Of a stretch of 64,000 bases of DNA, positions 34,489 through 44,194 are shown in pieces. Made by a program: the position numbers and the translations under genes. The notes under the pieces are model-generated. The model did not search any database and was not told the origin of the DNA. It saw only the letters and a list, made by a program, of their open reading frames with translations. The stretch's first letter is position 1. The number at the start of each line of letters is the position of its first letter. This stretch comes from Methanolinea sp. (lineage in GTDB: Archaea > Halobacteriota > Methanomicrobia > Methanomicrobiales > Methanospirillaceae), in the NCBI GenBank assembly GCA_024518585.1, contig JANIHI010000001.1, forward strand, positions 1 through 64,000, read 5' to 3'.

Positions 34489-36957
34489 ATGGAGAGAGGG
34501 CAGGACAGCAGCGGAGGAGGACGCAGCGGGGTGTCTGCGGGGGGAAAACCTGGGATCCGGCTATCCCTGACGCAGATCGAGTACTCCAATGCACCGGGCG
34601 GCCCCATCATCCACGTGTTCGGGAGGGACGAAGAGCGGCGGGGCATTCACCTCCAGGTCACGGGGTTTCGCCCGTACTTTTACGTCCCGGCCGATATAGC
34701 CGCTTCGACACCCCCGTCGGAGAGGGTGACCCCCGAGGCAGGCAGGGAGTACCTGTCGATCCGCGGGGAAAAGCTCGTGCGGCTGTATACAGAAAGGCCG
34801 ACCGATGTCAGGGAGGAGAGGGAGAGGTACAGGGTCCACTACGAGGCAGATATCCCCTTTGCCACGCGGTTTGCCATCGACTGCGGGATACGCGGGGGAC
34901 TCTTCTCCCCCTCCCTCTCCGTGGACTACACACAGGTCAGGCCGGACGACGTTGACGTCCCCCCGCGGGTCTGCATGGTGGACATCGAGTGCGAGGACGA
35001 ACGCGGTTTCCCGGAACCCGGGCGGGATGCCATCATCTGCATCACGGCATGGGACTCGTACCAGGACCGGTACAGGACGTTCATCAGCCTCCCCCCGGGG
35101 AGTGACGGGTCAGAACCAAAGATCCGGGGGGCCGCACCCCGGCCCTCCGGGTGTTTTGACCCGGCCCGGCACGAGGTCCGGGTCTGCCGCAGCGAAGTCG
35201 AGATGCTCACCGCCTTTGCAGCGTACATCAGGGAGACAGACCCCGACATCCTCTCCGGCTGGAACTTCCTTGACTTCGACCTCCCGTACCTCTCGCGCCG
35301 GATGGACACCCTCTCTATTCCCTTCAGCGGCCTCTCCCGGCTCGAAGGGCAGGGGGAACGGCTCGCCATCCGGGGGAGGGCCCAGTTCGACCTGCTCCCT
35401 GCCTACCGGCGGATGCACGCGACCCAGAAGGAGTCGTACCGGCTGGACGCCGTTGCCGAGGCGGAACTCGGTGACACAAAGGTCAGGTACAGGGGGACCC
35501 TCTCGGACCTCTGGCGAAACGACCCATGCCTCCTGGTTGAGTACAACTACAAGGACGTCGCCCTGTGTGTCGCCATCAACGAGAAGAACAAGATCATCGA
35601 GTTTTACCGGGAGATCGCCCGGTACGTGGGGTGCCCGCTCGAAAAGACCCTGAACTCTTCCAACGTCATCGATATCTTCGTCCTGCGCAAGGCCCACGGG
35701 AAGTTTGTCCTGCCCTCCAAGGGGTATGCCCCGGCAGAAGAGTTCGAAGGGGCCACGGTCTTTGACCCAAGCAAGGGGATACGGGAAAACGTCGTCGTCC
35801 TTGACCTCAAATCCCTCTATCCCATGGCCATGATGACCATCAACGCCTCGCCCGAGACCAAGGACCCCGCAGGAGAATTGCGGGCTCCCAACGGTGTACG
35901 GTTCAAAAAGCAGCCCGATGGACTGACGCGGAGCATCATTCGCGACCTCCTCGCCGAGAGAGACGAGAAAAAGGCCATGCGGAACACCTTCCCCTTCGGC
36001 TCGCCCGGGTATACTGTGTACGACATGCAGCAGAATGTCATCAAGGTCATCATGAACACCTACTACGGCGTGAGCGGGTATGCCCGGTTCCGACTCTATG
36101 ACAGGGAGATCGGGGCCGCCGTTACGTCTGTTGGGAGGGCTATCATCGAGCATACGCGCCGGGTCATCGAGGGACTCGGGTACCACGTCATTTACGGGGA
36201 CACCGACTCCTGCATGGTTGCACTCCCGGGCCTCGGTCTGGAGGAGACGATTCGGACATCGCGCGGGATTGAGGCTGCCCTCAACGCAAGTTACGCGGAT
36301 TTTGCAAAGAAGGAATTGAACGCAGACGTCCACTTCTTTTCCATCAAGTTCGAGAAGGTCTACCGGAGGTTCTTCCAGGCCGGCAAGAAGAAGCGGTACG
36401 CCGGTCACCTCATCTGGAAGGAGGGAATGACGGTTGACGAGATCGATATCGTCGGCTTTGAGATCCGGCGCAGCGATTACCCCCAGATCACAAAGACAGT
36501 CCAGCACCGTGTCATCGAGCTCATCCTCCGGGGGGAAGGGTACGCGGCGGTCCGCCAGTACCTGGGCCAGGTCATCAGGGACTTCCGGGCGGGGAAGTAC
36601 TCGCTCGACGAGATTGGCATCCCGGGCGGGATAGGCAAGGAACTTGGTGATTACCAGACGGACGACGCCCACGTCCGGGGGGCCCGTTACGCAAACGAGC
36701 ACCTGGGAATGGACTTCTCGCGCGGGAGCAAGCCCAAGCGGGTCTACATCAGGAACGTGACGGCGCGGTTCCCCAAGACCGACGTCCTCTGCTTTGAGTA
36801 CGGGGACCAGGTCCCGGCCGAGTTCCAGGTCGACTGGGAAGTCATGATGGAAAAGACCATCCGGCAACCGATCTCCCGGATCATCGAGGCACTGGGGTGG
36901 AGCTGGTCAGATATCGACCCCTCGCGGACGACCCTGGCCCAGTGGGGGATCGGGTGA
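34489..36957 (+). CDS. polB: Family B DNA polymerase (PolB)
   Basis: An 822-residue archaeal replicative or repair polymerase with proofreading. The N-terminal domain is followed by the 3'-5' exonuclease: ExoI VCMVDIECED near 160-169 and ExoII ILSGWNFLDFDLPYL near 253. The polymerase motifs are A VVLDLKSLYPMAMM near 434, B QNVIKVIMNTYYGVSGYA near 515 and C VIYGDTDSCMV near 566. AGGA precedes the ATG. It overlaps the next gene (cfbB/cobB) by four bases. No intein is present in any motif. Confidence 0.96.
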   Translation: MERGQDSSGGGRSGVSAGGKPGIRLSLTQIEYSNAPGGPIIHVFGRDEERRGIHLQVTGFRPYFYVPADIAASTPPSERVTPEAGREYLSIRGEKLVRLYTERPTDVREERERYRVHYEADIPFATRFAIDCGIRGGLFSPSLSVDYTQVRPDDVDVPPRVCMVDIECEDERGFPEPGRDAIICITAWDSYQDRYRTFISLPPGSDGSEPKIRGAAPRPSGCFDPARHEVRVCRSEVEMLTAFAAYIRETDPDILSGWNFLDFDLPYLSRRMDTLSIPFSGLSRLEGQGERLAIRGRAQFDLLPAYRRMHATQKESYRLDAVAEAELGDTKVRYRGTLSDLWRNDPCLLVEYNYKDVALCVAINEKNKIIEFYREIARYVGCPLEKTLNSSNVIDIFVLRKAHGKFVLPSKGYAPAEEFEGATVFDPSKGIRENVVVLDLKSLYPMAMMTINASPETKDPAGELRAPNGVRFKKQPDGLTRSIIRDLLAERDEKKAMRNTFPFGSPGYTVYDMQQNVIKVIMNTYYGVSGYARFRLYDREIGAAVTSVGRAIIEHTRRVIEGLGYHVIYGDTDSCMVALPGLGLEETIRTSRGIEAALNASYADFAKKELNADVHFFSIKFEKVYRRFFQAGKKKRYAGHLIWKEGMTVDEIDIVGFEIRRSDYPQITKTVQHRVIELILRGEGYAAVRQYLGQVIRDFRAGKYSLDEIGIPGGIGKELGDYQTDDAHVRGARYANEHLGMDFSRGSKPKRVYIRNVTARFPKTDVLCFEYGDQVPAEFQVDWEVMMEKTIRQPISRIIEALGWSWSDIDPSRTTLAQWGIG

Positions 36958-38342
36958 CGCCCCCTGCTCCCCTCCCCCCGAAAGCCGGATGTCCCGGCGG
37001 AGATTCGGCAACGGTGACCATCCCGCGTCTCGTCGTTGCCGGGACACACAGCGGGTGCGGCAAGACGACGGTCGCACGCGGTATCATGGAGGCGCTCGTC
37101 CGGAGGGGATTCGTCGTCCAGCCCTTCAAGGTCGGGCCGGACTTCATTGACCCGACCCACCACACCGCGGTGTGCACGAGGGTCTCGCGCAACCTCGACC
37201 CGTTCATGATGGGCGAAGATGAGACGAAGAGGACGTTTGCCCGGGCCGCCCGGGGAGCCGACATCGCGGTCATCGAGGGGGTGATGGGGATGTACGACGG
37301 CCTCGACGGCGGCGACGTCTCGAGCACCGCACACGTGATGCGCCTCCTCTCCGCCCCCGGCATCCTCGTCGTCGATGCCCACGGGATGTCCCGCAGCGTG
37401 CACGCCCTGCTCCAGGGGTACACCACGTTTGATCCGTCCATCCGGGTTGCAGGCGCCATATTCAACATGGTAGGCGGCGAAAGGCACAGGGACCTCATCG
37501 GGAAGGGGATGACGGTTCCGGCACTCGGGTATATCCCCCGCGAAAAGGGTCTCGAGGTAGAGAGTCGACATTTGGGCCTCCGGATGGCACACGAGCTGAA
37601 AGGAGGGCCGGGATGGGGCAGAATCATCGAGGAGCACTGCGATGTCGCGGGGTTGATCGGCGTTGCGGAGTCTGCACCGCCCCTCGAGGTGCCCCAACCA
37701 CTTGACCGTCCCGTCCCGAAGCCATCTGCCCTGATCGGGATCGCGATGGACCCGGCATTCTGTTTCTATTACCAGGACAACCTGGACAACCTGAAAGCCA
37801 GCGGGGCTGACCTCTGTTTCTTCTCGCCCCTTGCCGATCCCCTGCCACCCGCCGATGCCCTCTACTTCGGGGGGGGATACCCCGAACTGCACGCCGAGCG
37901 CCTCGCAGCCTCACCGTGCACGGCAGCGCTGCGCAAGGCGGCATCCGGGGGAATGCCCGTCTTTGGCGAATGCGGGGGTCTCCTCTACCTCTGCGGGACC
38001 CTTGAGGCGGGCAGGACGTGGCCGATGGCAGGGGTGCTCCCCGCCGATGCCGAAATGACCCCCCGTATCCAGGCCCTCGATTACGTCGAGGGGGAATGGA
38101 CCGGCGGTCCGGCACTCGTCCCGACCGGGGGTTTTCTCCGGGGTCACGAGTTCCACTACTCGCGGGTCACCTGCCACAGGGATGCCCGGTTTGCGCTTTG
38201 GCTCTCCCGCGGAAAGGGGATCGAGCGGGGCAGGGACGGGCTCTTCGAGGGGGAGACGGTGGCAACGTATACCCATTCCCCCTTTTCGGCAGAGTTCTGC
38301 AGGGCTTTTGTCCGTGCCGCCACGGCTTTTCGCAAGTCCTGA
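36954..38342 (+). CDS. cfbB: CfbB/CobB a,c-diamide synthase
   Basis: A 462-residue two-domain amidase. The N-terminal P-loop is VVAGTHSGCGKTTVARGIME near 26, followed by VQPFKVGPDFIDPTHH. The C-terminal glutaminase part has ALYFGGGYPELHAERLA and the nucleophile VFGECGGLLYL. It amidates the a and c acetates of Ni-sirohydrochlorin (F430 route, CfbB) or cobyrinate (CobB); the sequence alone does not separate these, and methanogens often use one enzyme. The GTG at 36954 overlaps the polB stop (GTGA); GTG 37013 is an alternative nearer the conserved part. Confidence 0.9.
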   Translation: MTPPAPLPPKAGCPGGDSATVTIPRLVVAGTHSGCGKTTVARGIMEALVRRGFVVQPFKVGPDFIDPTHHTAVCTRVSRNLDPFMMGEDETKRTFARAARGADIAVIEGVMGMYDGLDGGDVSSTAHVMRLLSAPGILVVDAHGMSRSVHALLQGYTTFDPSIRVAGAIFNMVGGERHRDLIGKGMTVPALGYIPREKGLEVESRHLGLRMAHELKGGPGWGRIIEEHCDVAGLIGVAESAPPLEVPQPLDRPVPKPSALIGIAMDPAFCFYYQDNLDNLKASGADLCFFSPLADPLPPADALYFGGGYPELHAERLAASPCTAALRKAASGGMPVFGECGGLLYLCGTLEAGRTWPMAGVLPADAEMTPRIQALDYVEGEWTGGPALVPTGGFLRGHEFHYSRVTCHRDARFALWLSRGKGIERGRDGLFEGETVATYTHSPFSAEFCRAFVRAATAFRKS

Positions 38343-38418
38343 AAGCCGGGTGGTGGCCCTGGGAATCCATTTAAGGCTTATGGGGCAAGAACTCTAATCC
38401 AAAGACAGGCGATTGCCA

Positions 38419-40068
38419 ATGATGCGAAGCACGAGGGTAAAGGCAGGGTACCAGAGGGCACCAAACAGGTCGCTCCTCCGGTCCCTCGGGGTGACCGACC
38501 GCGAGATGGACCTCCCGTTCATCGGGGTTGCAAATGCCTGGAACGATATCGTGCCGGGCCACGTGCACCTGCGCATGCTTGCAACGCGGGTCCGGGAGGG
38601 GATTGCTGCTGCTGGCGGTGTTCCCTTCGAGTTCGGTGTGATAGGGATATGCGACGGCATCGCGATGGGCCACGAGGGCATGCGCTACTCCCTGCCGTCC
38701 CGCGAGAACATCGCAGACTCGGTCGAGCTGATGGTCGAGTCCCATGCCCTGGACGGTATCGTCCTCCTCGGGACGTGCGATAAAATCGTCCCGGGGATGC
38801 TGATGGCCGCCGCTCGGTGCAACGTCCCTGCCATCGCCGTAACAGGGGGGCCCATGCTGCCCGGGTACCTCGAGGGAAAGGACCTCTCCCTGATCGATGT
38901 CTTCGAGGGGGTCGGGAAGGTCGCGGCCGGAACGATGTCAGAGGGAGAACTCCATGACCTCGAGTGTGCAGCAATGCCCGGGTGCGGGAGCTGCCAGGGG
39001 CTCTACACCGCCAACACGATGGCCTGCATGACGGAGGCGATGGGGATGTCCCTGCCGGGGTGTGCCGCAACCCCGGCAGTCGACGCGGAAAAACTCCGCC
39101 TGGCACGCCTCTCGGGAGAGAGGGCCGTTGAACTCGTCAGGGAGGATCTCCGTCCCCGGGAGATCATCACCCGCGCAAGCCTCGAGAACGCGATCCGGGT
39201 TGATATGGCCCTCGGCGGGTCCACGAACACCGTCCTCCACCTGATGGCCATCGCGTCAGAGGCCGAGGTCGACCTTTCCCTTGACTCATTCCGAAAGATT
39301 GGCCGGGAGATCCCCCACCTCTGCCACATGCAACCGGCAGGACCCCACTCCATGCTCGACCTTCACCGGTCGGGGGGCATCCCCGCGGTTTTGAGAGAAC
39401 TCCTGCCCACCCTCGAGGACGCAAAGACGGTATCGGGAAAGACAATCCGGCAGATCGCACGGGAGGCAAAGGTCCCGCAAAAGCGGATCATCCACACGAT
39501 GGAAAAACCCGTCAGCCCTGCAGGAGGGCTGCGCATCCTCTCCGGCAGCCTCGCACCCGGTGGGGCGGTGATCAAATCTGCTGCCGTTTCCCGGGAGATG
39601 TGGAGATATGCCGGGCCGGCAAGGGTCTTTGACGGCGAGGAGGAGGCCATGTCTGCCATCGTCTCGCGCCAGGTCCGGGAGGGAGACGTCGTGGTCATCC
39701 GGTACGAGGGCCCGGCCGGGGCCCCGGGGATGCCGGAGATGCTCTCACCCACGTCGGCCATCGTCGGCTTTGGGTATACGAAGGTCGTCCTCGTGACAGA
39801 CGGCCGGTTCTCGGGCGGGACACGGGGGCCGTGCATCGGCCACGTCACACCCGAGGCTGCCGCCGGTGGCCCCATCGCCCTCGTCCGGGAAGGAGATACA
39901 ATAGCCCTCGACCTGGAAGCCGGCACCCTGGACCTCCTCGTTGACCCGGGCGAACTTGCCCGGAGGAGGGCGGAATGGAAGCCCAAGAAGAAGCTTCTGC
40001 GCGGAGTGCTCGCACGGTACGCCGAGATGGTCGGCCAGGCCGACAGGGGAGCAGTCCTCAGGAGATGA
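38419..40068 (+). CDS. ilvD: Dihydroxy-acid dehydratase IlvD
   Basis: A 549-residue IlvD, the Fe-S dehydratase of valine, isoleucine and pantothenate precursor synthesis. Cluster cysteines lie in [15 protein letters not shown] and [17 protein letters not shown]. Other hallmarks are [34 protein letters not shown] and [21 protein letters not shown] 38419 is preferred over TTG 38413; TTTAAGGCTTA (about 38380-38390) is a TATA candidate giving a short leader. The 66-residue zinc protein follows 47 bases later. Confidence 0.95.
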   Translation: MMRSTRVKAGYQRAPNRSLLRSLGVTDREMDLPFIGVANAWNDIVPGHVHLRMLATRVREGIAAAGGVPFEFGVIGICDGIAMGHEGMRYSLPSRENIADSVELMVESHALDGIVLLGTCDKIVPGMLMAAARCNVPAIAVTGGPMLPGYLEGKDLSLIDVFEGVGKVAAGTMSEGELHDLECAAMPGCGSCQGLYTANTMACMTEAMGMSLPGCAATPAVDAEKLRLARLSGERAVELVREDLRPREIITRASLENAIRVDMALGGSTNTVLHLMAIASEAEVDLSLDSFRKIGREIPHLCHMQPAGPHSMLDLHRSGGIPAVLRELLPTLEDAKTVSGKTIRQIAREAKVPQKRIIHTMEKPVSPAGGLRILSGSLAPGGAVIKSAAVSREMWRYAGPARVFDGEEEAMSAIVSRQVREGDVVVIRYEGPAGAPGMPEMLSPTSAIVGFGYTKVVLVTDGRFSGGTRGPCIGHVTPEAAAGGPIALVREGDTIALDLEAGTLDLLVDPGELARRRAEWKPKKKLLRGVLARYAEMVGQADRGAVLRR

Positions 40069-40115
40069 AGGGGCCGGCAGGTGGACGCGGGCAATACCGG
40101 GACAGGAGCGCGAAG

Positions 40116-40316
40116 ATGGAGGAAAAAAAGCATTCACGGTATGAAAAAGCCCTCTGCACGCACTGTGAAGGGGCAGGGTGCATCTACTGCGACCGGACGG
40201 GATACGTCCTCGTCCTTTCCCCGGCGCGGAGGTGCCGGCACTGCGGTGGGGACGGCTGCATCTACTGCGGTTTTGCGGGGTGGGAAGGCCTGAAGGGGAA
40301 GTACGACGAAGAATAA
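40116..40316 (+). CDS. Mini DnaJ-type zinc-finger protein (66 aa)
   Basis: A 66-residue protein with two CxxCxGxGCxxC units: CTHCEGAGCIYC (about 15-26) and CRHCGGDGCIYC (about 41-52). These are the cysteine repeats of the DnaJ central zinc domain without any J domain. Similar stand-alone domains assist folding or bind partner proteins. GGAG before the ATG at 40116 fixes the start; the in-frame extension to 39975 lies inside ilvD. It may be co-transcribed with ilvD. A T8 terminator follows at 40327. Confidence 0.78.
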   Translation: MEEKKHSRYEKALCTHCEGAGCIYCDRTGYVLVLSPARRCRHCGGDGCIYCGFAGWEGLKGKYDEE

Positions 40317-40326
40317 TTCTGATACC

Positions 40327-40334
40327 TTTTTTTT
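40327..40334 (+). terminator. T8 terminator after the ilvD unit
   Basis: Eight T begin ten bases past the stop of the mini zinc-finger gene on the plus strand. Confidence 0.55.
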
Positions 40335-40431
40335 CAACCGCCGCGGCGGCCCCGCCCCCTTTCTTCCCGATAACCACGTGCTGCAGATAACCCGGAAACA
40401 TGTGATCCGGATTCCGCCAGACACGGTCGCG

Positions 40432-41070
40432 TTACTCCTCCTGGAGGAAGATCAGTGTCCCGGCAACGATATCGTGGAGACCCTGCTTGGTGCGCGTGAA
40501 CGCCGGGATGAGAAATCCGATACCGAGCGTCAGGACAGAGAGGAAGAGAGAGAAGAACCGGAGCGTTCCCCGGGCAAAGGTGATGCGGTTGCCCTTCATG
40601 TCCGTGACGGCAAGCCTCATGACCATCTTGCCGAGGGTGGCCTGGTTGCGGGAGCTCTCCAGGTACGCGAAATAGAGCCACGGCACGATGAGGATAAAGA
40701 CACCGACAAAGAGGAGCACCTGGGAGGGGACGAGTGCGTTGACAACGTTCCCGGAACTGTCGGTCCGCGGGAGACGGCGGTAGTACTGGTAGAGCATGAG
40801 GACGGCCTCCGTGAGGGGACTGGGACTCCGTGCAAGCCATGCCACGATGGTGATGAACCCCGCAACGATGAGGTCAAAGAAGATGAGGAAGAGTATGTCG
40901 ATGAGGCCGGCGCCCACCCGGCGGGGGAGGCCCGCATACTTCTCGGTGGATATCTCTCCCACTTTCCTGCGGAGAACCGCGCGCGGTGGCGCGGTCTTCA
41001 GATCAGCGCCGCACCACTGGCAGAACCTTCCCCCGCTCTCCGTTTCCCTCCCGCACCTGGGACAATACAT
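40432..41070 (-). CDS. Zinc-ribbon RDD membrane protein
   Basis: A 212-residue protein. An N-terminal zinc ribbon (MYCPRCGRETESGGRFCQWC) is followed by an RDD domain with three or four spans (LPRRVGAGLIDILFLIFFDL with the Arg and Asp of the family, ATLGKMVMRLAVTD, then GIGFLIPAFTRTKQGLHDIV). RDD proteins are often transport accessory proteins; their role is poorly known. GGAG nine bases upstream supports the start. It lies downstream of the ABC-2 permease genes on the same strand, 148 bases away. Confidence 0.85.
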   Translation of the reverse strand: MYCPRCGRETESGGRFCQWCGADLKTAPPRAVLRRKVGEISTEKYAGLPRRVGAGLIDILFLIFFDLIVAGFITIVAWLARSPSPLTEAVLMLYQYYRRLPRTDSSGNVVNALVPSQVLLFVGVFILIVPWLYFAYLESSRNQATLGKMVMRLAVTDMKGNRITFARGTLRFFSLFLSVLTLGIGFLIPAFTRTKQGLHDIVAGTLIFLQEE

Positions 41071-41218
41071 CCGTACGAGCTCCTGACTTTTAGGTAGTAA
41101 TCGACCGGTAAAACTTCAATCTATCGAAATTCGCTCCATTTGGCACCACTCGATCCATGCCTGGAAATTGCGTATTTTCCCTGTCGCCAGTAAAAAATGG
41201 GACATTGGGGGATCCTTC

Positions 41219-42298
41219 TCACCCTCCCCATTCCCGGGGAGAGACCCGCCGGGCATACAGCTCAACGAGGAGGACGAGGGCAATGCAGGCTGCAAACAGC
41301 ACCCCCAGGACCGGGAGAGCCTCCCCCGCCCCCTGGCCGGTTGCAAGCCGGGTGATGAGGTTGAGCGGGTTTCCCGGGACTGAGAGGACAAACAGCATGA
41401 GGACGACGACTGCCGTGGAAAAGATGAACTGGGCAGCGGTCCTCTCGCGGTAGTACAGGGCACAGACCGTTGCGATGAGGATGAGGACGAGGGACACGGC
41501 TAGGACGAGGAGGAGAATGGGGACGGGATGCGCAATGAAGATCCGGTTGAGCGAGAGGAGGACAAGCCAGGTCCCTGCCTGGACCGGGACGAGCAGGAGA
41601 CACGCAGCGACCTTGCCCCAGACGATATCCGGCATCGTCACCGGCGTGGAGAGGAGAGTCTCGAGGGTGTGGTGCTGGTATTCCTCGCAGATAAGGTCGA
41701 TGACGAGGGCTGCCGAGATGATTGCCGGCATGAAAAGGAGGAGGGGGACGAGCAGGCCGTAAATGAACTCGTAAAATCCTGGGAGCGGCCCGCTCCGCGG
41801 GAATTCGAGGGGGATGGGGAGGACGTCCAACCGCGACGCCCGGGCTTCTCTCAACCTCTCTTCGTAGTCCAGGAACACTTCTTTGAGCTTGACGTTGACA
41901 ATCGTTGACTGGATATCGTTCTGGAGACTATAGAGGGTCACCTTGACCGGGTCCTGTGCCCCCGGCGGCGTTGGCGGGACGTAGAGGACCGCCGATAACT
42001 TGCGCTCTTTGAGGGCCGCGACAGAAGTCGAGAGGTCCATCCGGTAGACCTGGAACTGGCCGCTCGCCTGGAGGAGGTCCAGGAGGTCATCGGACTCTCC
42101 CGCGTACCCCACGGGATACTTCACCCCCGGGAACCGGGCGAGCGAGGACGGGTCGTACATGGACGTCAGCCCGACCATGAGGAACGACGAGAAAAGGGCG
42201 ACAAAGAGCTGGAGCAGGATGGCGAGCAGTATTGTCCGTTCGTTCCCAAGGCTTTTTAAGTCCTTTTTCATGACGAGGACGATGTTTCGCGCATTCAC
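41219..42298 (-). CDS. ABC-2 type permease (NatB-like)
   Basis: A 359-residue ABC-2 permease. The first span is LGNERTILLAILLQLFVALF. A long extracytoplasmic loop (about 50-180; YMDLSTSVAAL-like region with KLSAVLYVPPTPPG) follows, then five C-terminal spans and the ABC-2 segment LICEEYQHHTLETLLSTPVT. The GTG at 42298 shares GTGA with the upstream permease gene; GTG 42307 is an alternative. With the fused permease at 42295 and the divergent ATPase at 44195 it forms an export or Na+-type efflux system of unknown substrate. Confidence 0.88.
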   Translation of the reverse strand: MNARNIVLVMKKDLKSLGNERTILLAILLQLFVALFSSFLMVGLTSMYDPSSLARFPGVKYPVGYAGESDDLLDLLQASGQFQVYRMDLSTSVAALKERKLSAVLYVPPTPPGAQDPVKVTLYSLQNDIQSTIVNVKLKEVFLDYEERLREARASRLDVLPIPLEFPRSGPLPGFYEFIYGLLVPLLLFMPAIISAALVIDLICEEYQHHTLETLLSTPVTMPDIVWGKVAACLLLVPVQAGTWLVLLSLNRIFIAHPVPILLLVLAVSLVLILIATVCALYYRERTAAQFIFSTAVVVLMLFVLSVPGNPLNLITRLATGQGAGEALPVLGVLFAACIALVLLVELYARRVSPREWGG

Positions 42299-44112
42299 GG
42301 GAACCACCCGAGGATGAGGGAGGCGTTGTACAGGCAGTGGACGAGTGTTGCACCAAGGAGACCGGGGATGTACCCCCTGCGACCCCCGACTTTCACGGCT
42401 GCCGCGAGGGAGAGGGCGCCGGCGAAATGGAGGAGGAGGGGGGGGATGAGGGCCCCGAGCGAGAGGAAGAGGATGCTGCCAAAGATACTCTCGGTCACCT
42501 GGGCAAGCGTGACGAAGAGGAGGAGCTTTTCAGCAAAGAGGAACCCGGCTGCCGTGCAAAACGACGCGAGGACCACGAATGGCCACGGGAACCGGTCCGG
42601 ACCCTGGAGGAGGAAGGTCGCAATGCCGACTGACTTGGCCAGTTCCTCGACGAGAGCTGCAAAGACCAGGAGCAGAACAAGGGAGAGGGGCATCGGGAGG
42701 TTGAAGAAGAGGACGAGCAGGAGCATCTGGACCATGAAGACAAACGGGACGGCAAGGGAACTGACGGCAAAGAGCGAGAGGTAGGGGTGACTCTCCGAGA
42801 GGGAGGCCTGCACGAATTCCCGTACCCTGCGGACCAGTCCCGACTGCGAAAAGAGCCTCTCCTCCCTGAAGTTCACGATCCCGACATAGAAGAGGATGCC
42901 GCTCGTCAGGTAGAAGAGGGCAGTGGAGTAGAGGTATTGGCTCAGCGTGTAGGTATCACCCTGGAGAGAGAGCACGACAAGGGTCAGCGGGGAGATGATG
43001 GAGATCACGTGGACGTTGGCAAAAATGCTCGGGAAGAAGAGGTAGGAGGTTGCGACCGTGGAAAAGAATATGGAGACAAACGAGAGCTCCTTGAAACTCC
43101 GTGATACCATCCCGATGACAAGGGCATTTGCCAGGAAGAAGAGGATGACTGGAAAGAGGGGCAGGAGGATCGTCAGCGGCGCCCGGATGTACAGGGCAAT
43201 GACCGTCGATATACCGAGCATCCCCGCAAGGTAGGGGAGTGCCTTTCCGATCACGATGGCGACTGCCCCTGCCGGCGTGGAGAGGAGGACCTCCCCCCTC
43301 CTCTCCACGCGTTCCTGCATGATACTCATCATGTAGAACTGTGCCGAGAAGTAGAGGGGGAATATGAAGAGGAACACGAGGATGATGGAGTCAAAGGGGA
43401 GGGGAGGGGAGAGCTGGGAGGGTGTCCTGAACGTCCCGAACGGGTTGCCCGGCCCGATGAGCTCCGAATACCGTGCAATCTGGCTCTGTTCCTTGGATGC
43501 CTGCTGGAGGCCCTGCCGGAGTTCCTCGGGAGAGAGGGGGATCCCGGGTTCGGGGAGGGGGACTTCTTCGGGGGGCGTGTCGGGAACGGGGGGCAGGGAC
43601 GGTGCAGGTTGGGCAGAGATCTGCCTCCCCTGCTGCGTCGCAGAGAAGTCTAGCTCGCTCCTGATCTCCTGGAGGTCTATCCAGAGGGGGTATGCCGCAA
43701 AGAGGTCCTGCTGCCTGCTGTAGACCGAGTCAAGGTAGTGCTGGTAATCCCGCTCGAGGGTCCGGAGGGCCGACCTCCCCCTCTCGGTGTCCTGGACATA
43801 GACATCGTGGCCGAAAATGAGGATGTCATACTCGCTCCGTCCCTGGATGAGGGCCCCCCGCTCGCCGAGGGAGACGGAAAACCGGTTATCGCCCCCGATG
43901 ACCTCGGGGATCCGTGGATTGTCGGTGCCCAGGCGGTAGATGCCGTCCTGGAGGTGGAGGCCGCGTTCGGCAGCAAAGCCCGTTGCAACGACGAGGAGGA
44001 CGAGGAGGAGGAGGGCTATGGGAAGGACGTTCCTCCCCATGACTCCGAATGTGCGTTTCACCTCCCACCGGGCAATTGTCGCGGTGTGCGAGAGGGGGGC
44101 GGGGACTCTCAC
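42295..44112 (-). CDS. ABC-2 permease fused to PrsW-like membrane protease
   Basis: A 605-residue fusion. Residues 1-420 are a NatB-type ABC-2 permease: one N-terminal span, a large Pro-rich extracytoplasmic region (about 45-235), then six spans with IMQERVERRGEVLLSTPAGA. Residues 445-605 are polytopic and carry protease-like motifs: VEELAKSVGIATF (about 486), FLFAEKLLLF (about 521), LLLHFAGALSLA (about 556) and LVHCLYNASL (about 588). The Glu-Glu-x-x-Lys, Glu and two His pattern matches PrsW/CPBP intramembrane proteases. The GTG start lies 24-33 bases from the TATA at 44136-44145, so it is probably leaderless. Confidence 0.85.
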   Translation of the reverse strand: MRVPAPLSHTATIARWEVKRTFGVMGRNVLPIALLLLVLLVVATGFAAERGLHLQDGIYRLGTDNPRIPEVIGGDNRFSVSLGERGALIQGRSEYDILIFGHDVYVQDTERGRSALRTLERDYQHYLDSVYSRQQDLFAAYPLWIDLQEIRSELDFSATQQGRQISAQPAPSLPPVPDTPPEEVPLPEPGIPLSPEELRQGLQQASKEQSQIARYSELIGPGNPFGTFRTPSQLSPPLPFDSIILVFLFIFPLYFSAQFYMMSIMQERVERRGEVLLSTPAGAVAIVIGKALPYLAGMLGISTVIALYIRAPLTILLPLFPVILFFLANALVIGMVSRSFKELSFVSIFFSTVATSYLFFPSIFANVHVISIISPLTLVVLSLQGDTYTLSQYLYSTALFYLTSGILFYVGIVNFREERLFSQSGLVRRVREFVQASLSESHPYLSLFAVSSLAVPFVFMVQMLLLVLFFNLPMPLSLVLLLVFAALVEELAKSVGIATFLLQGPDRFPWPFVVLASFCTAAGFLFAEKLLLFVTLAQVTESIFGSILFLSLGALIPPLLLHFAGALSLAAAVKVGGRRGYIPGLLGATLVHCLYNASLILGWFP

Positions 44113-44135
44113 GGCTGCTTCCCTGAGTGGTAGGT

Positions 44136-44147
44136 TCAGTACTTATA
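44136..44147. promoter_or_regulatory. Symmetrical TATA serving two divergent ABC genes
   Basis: ACTTATAATATC reads as a TATA box in both directions. It is about 25 bases before the GTG at 44112 (minus) and about 50 bases before the ATG at 44195 (plus), so one site may drive both permease and ATPase transcripts. Confidence 0.5.
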
Positions 44148-44194
44148 ATATCTTACAGGTGGAGGAATTGGGATCGGGAGACCTGTTCCATTTC

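Noticed and set aside
35110-36867. 585-codon minus-strand frame inside polB
   Set aside because: Shadow of polB with no family features.
40335-40365. Fourth copy of repeat B
   Set aside because: Only the first dozen bases (AACCGCCGCGG) match; body and tail are absent.
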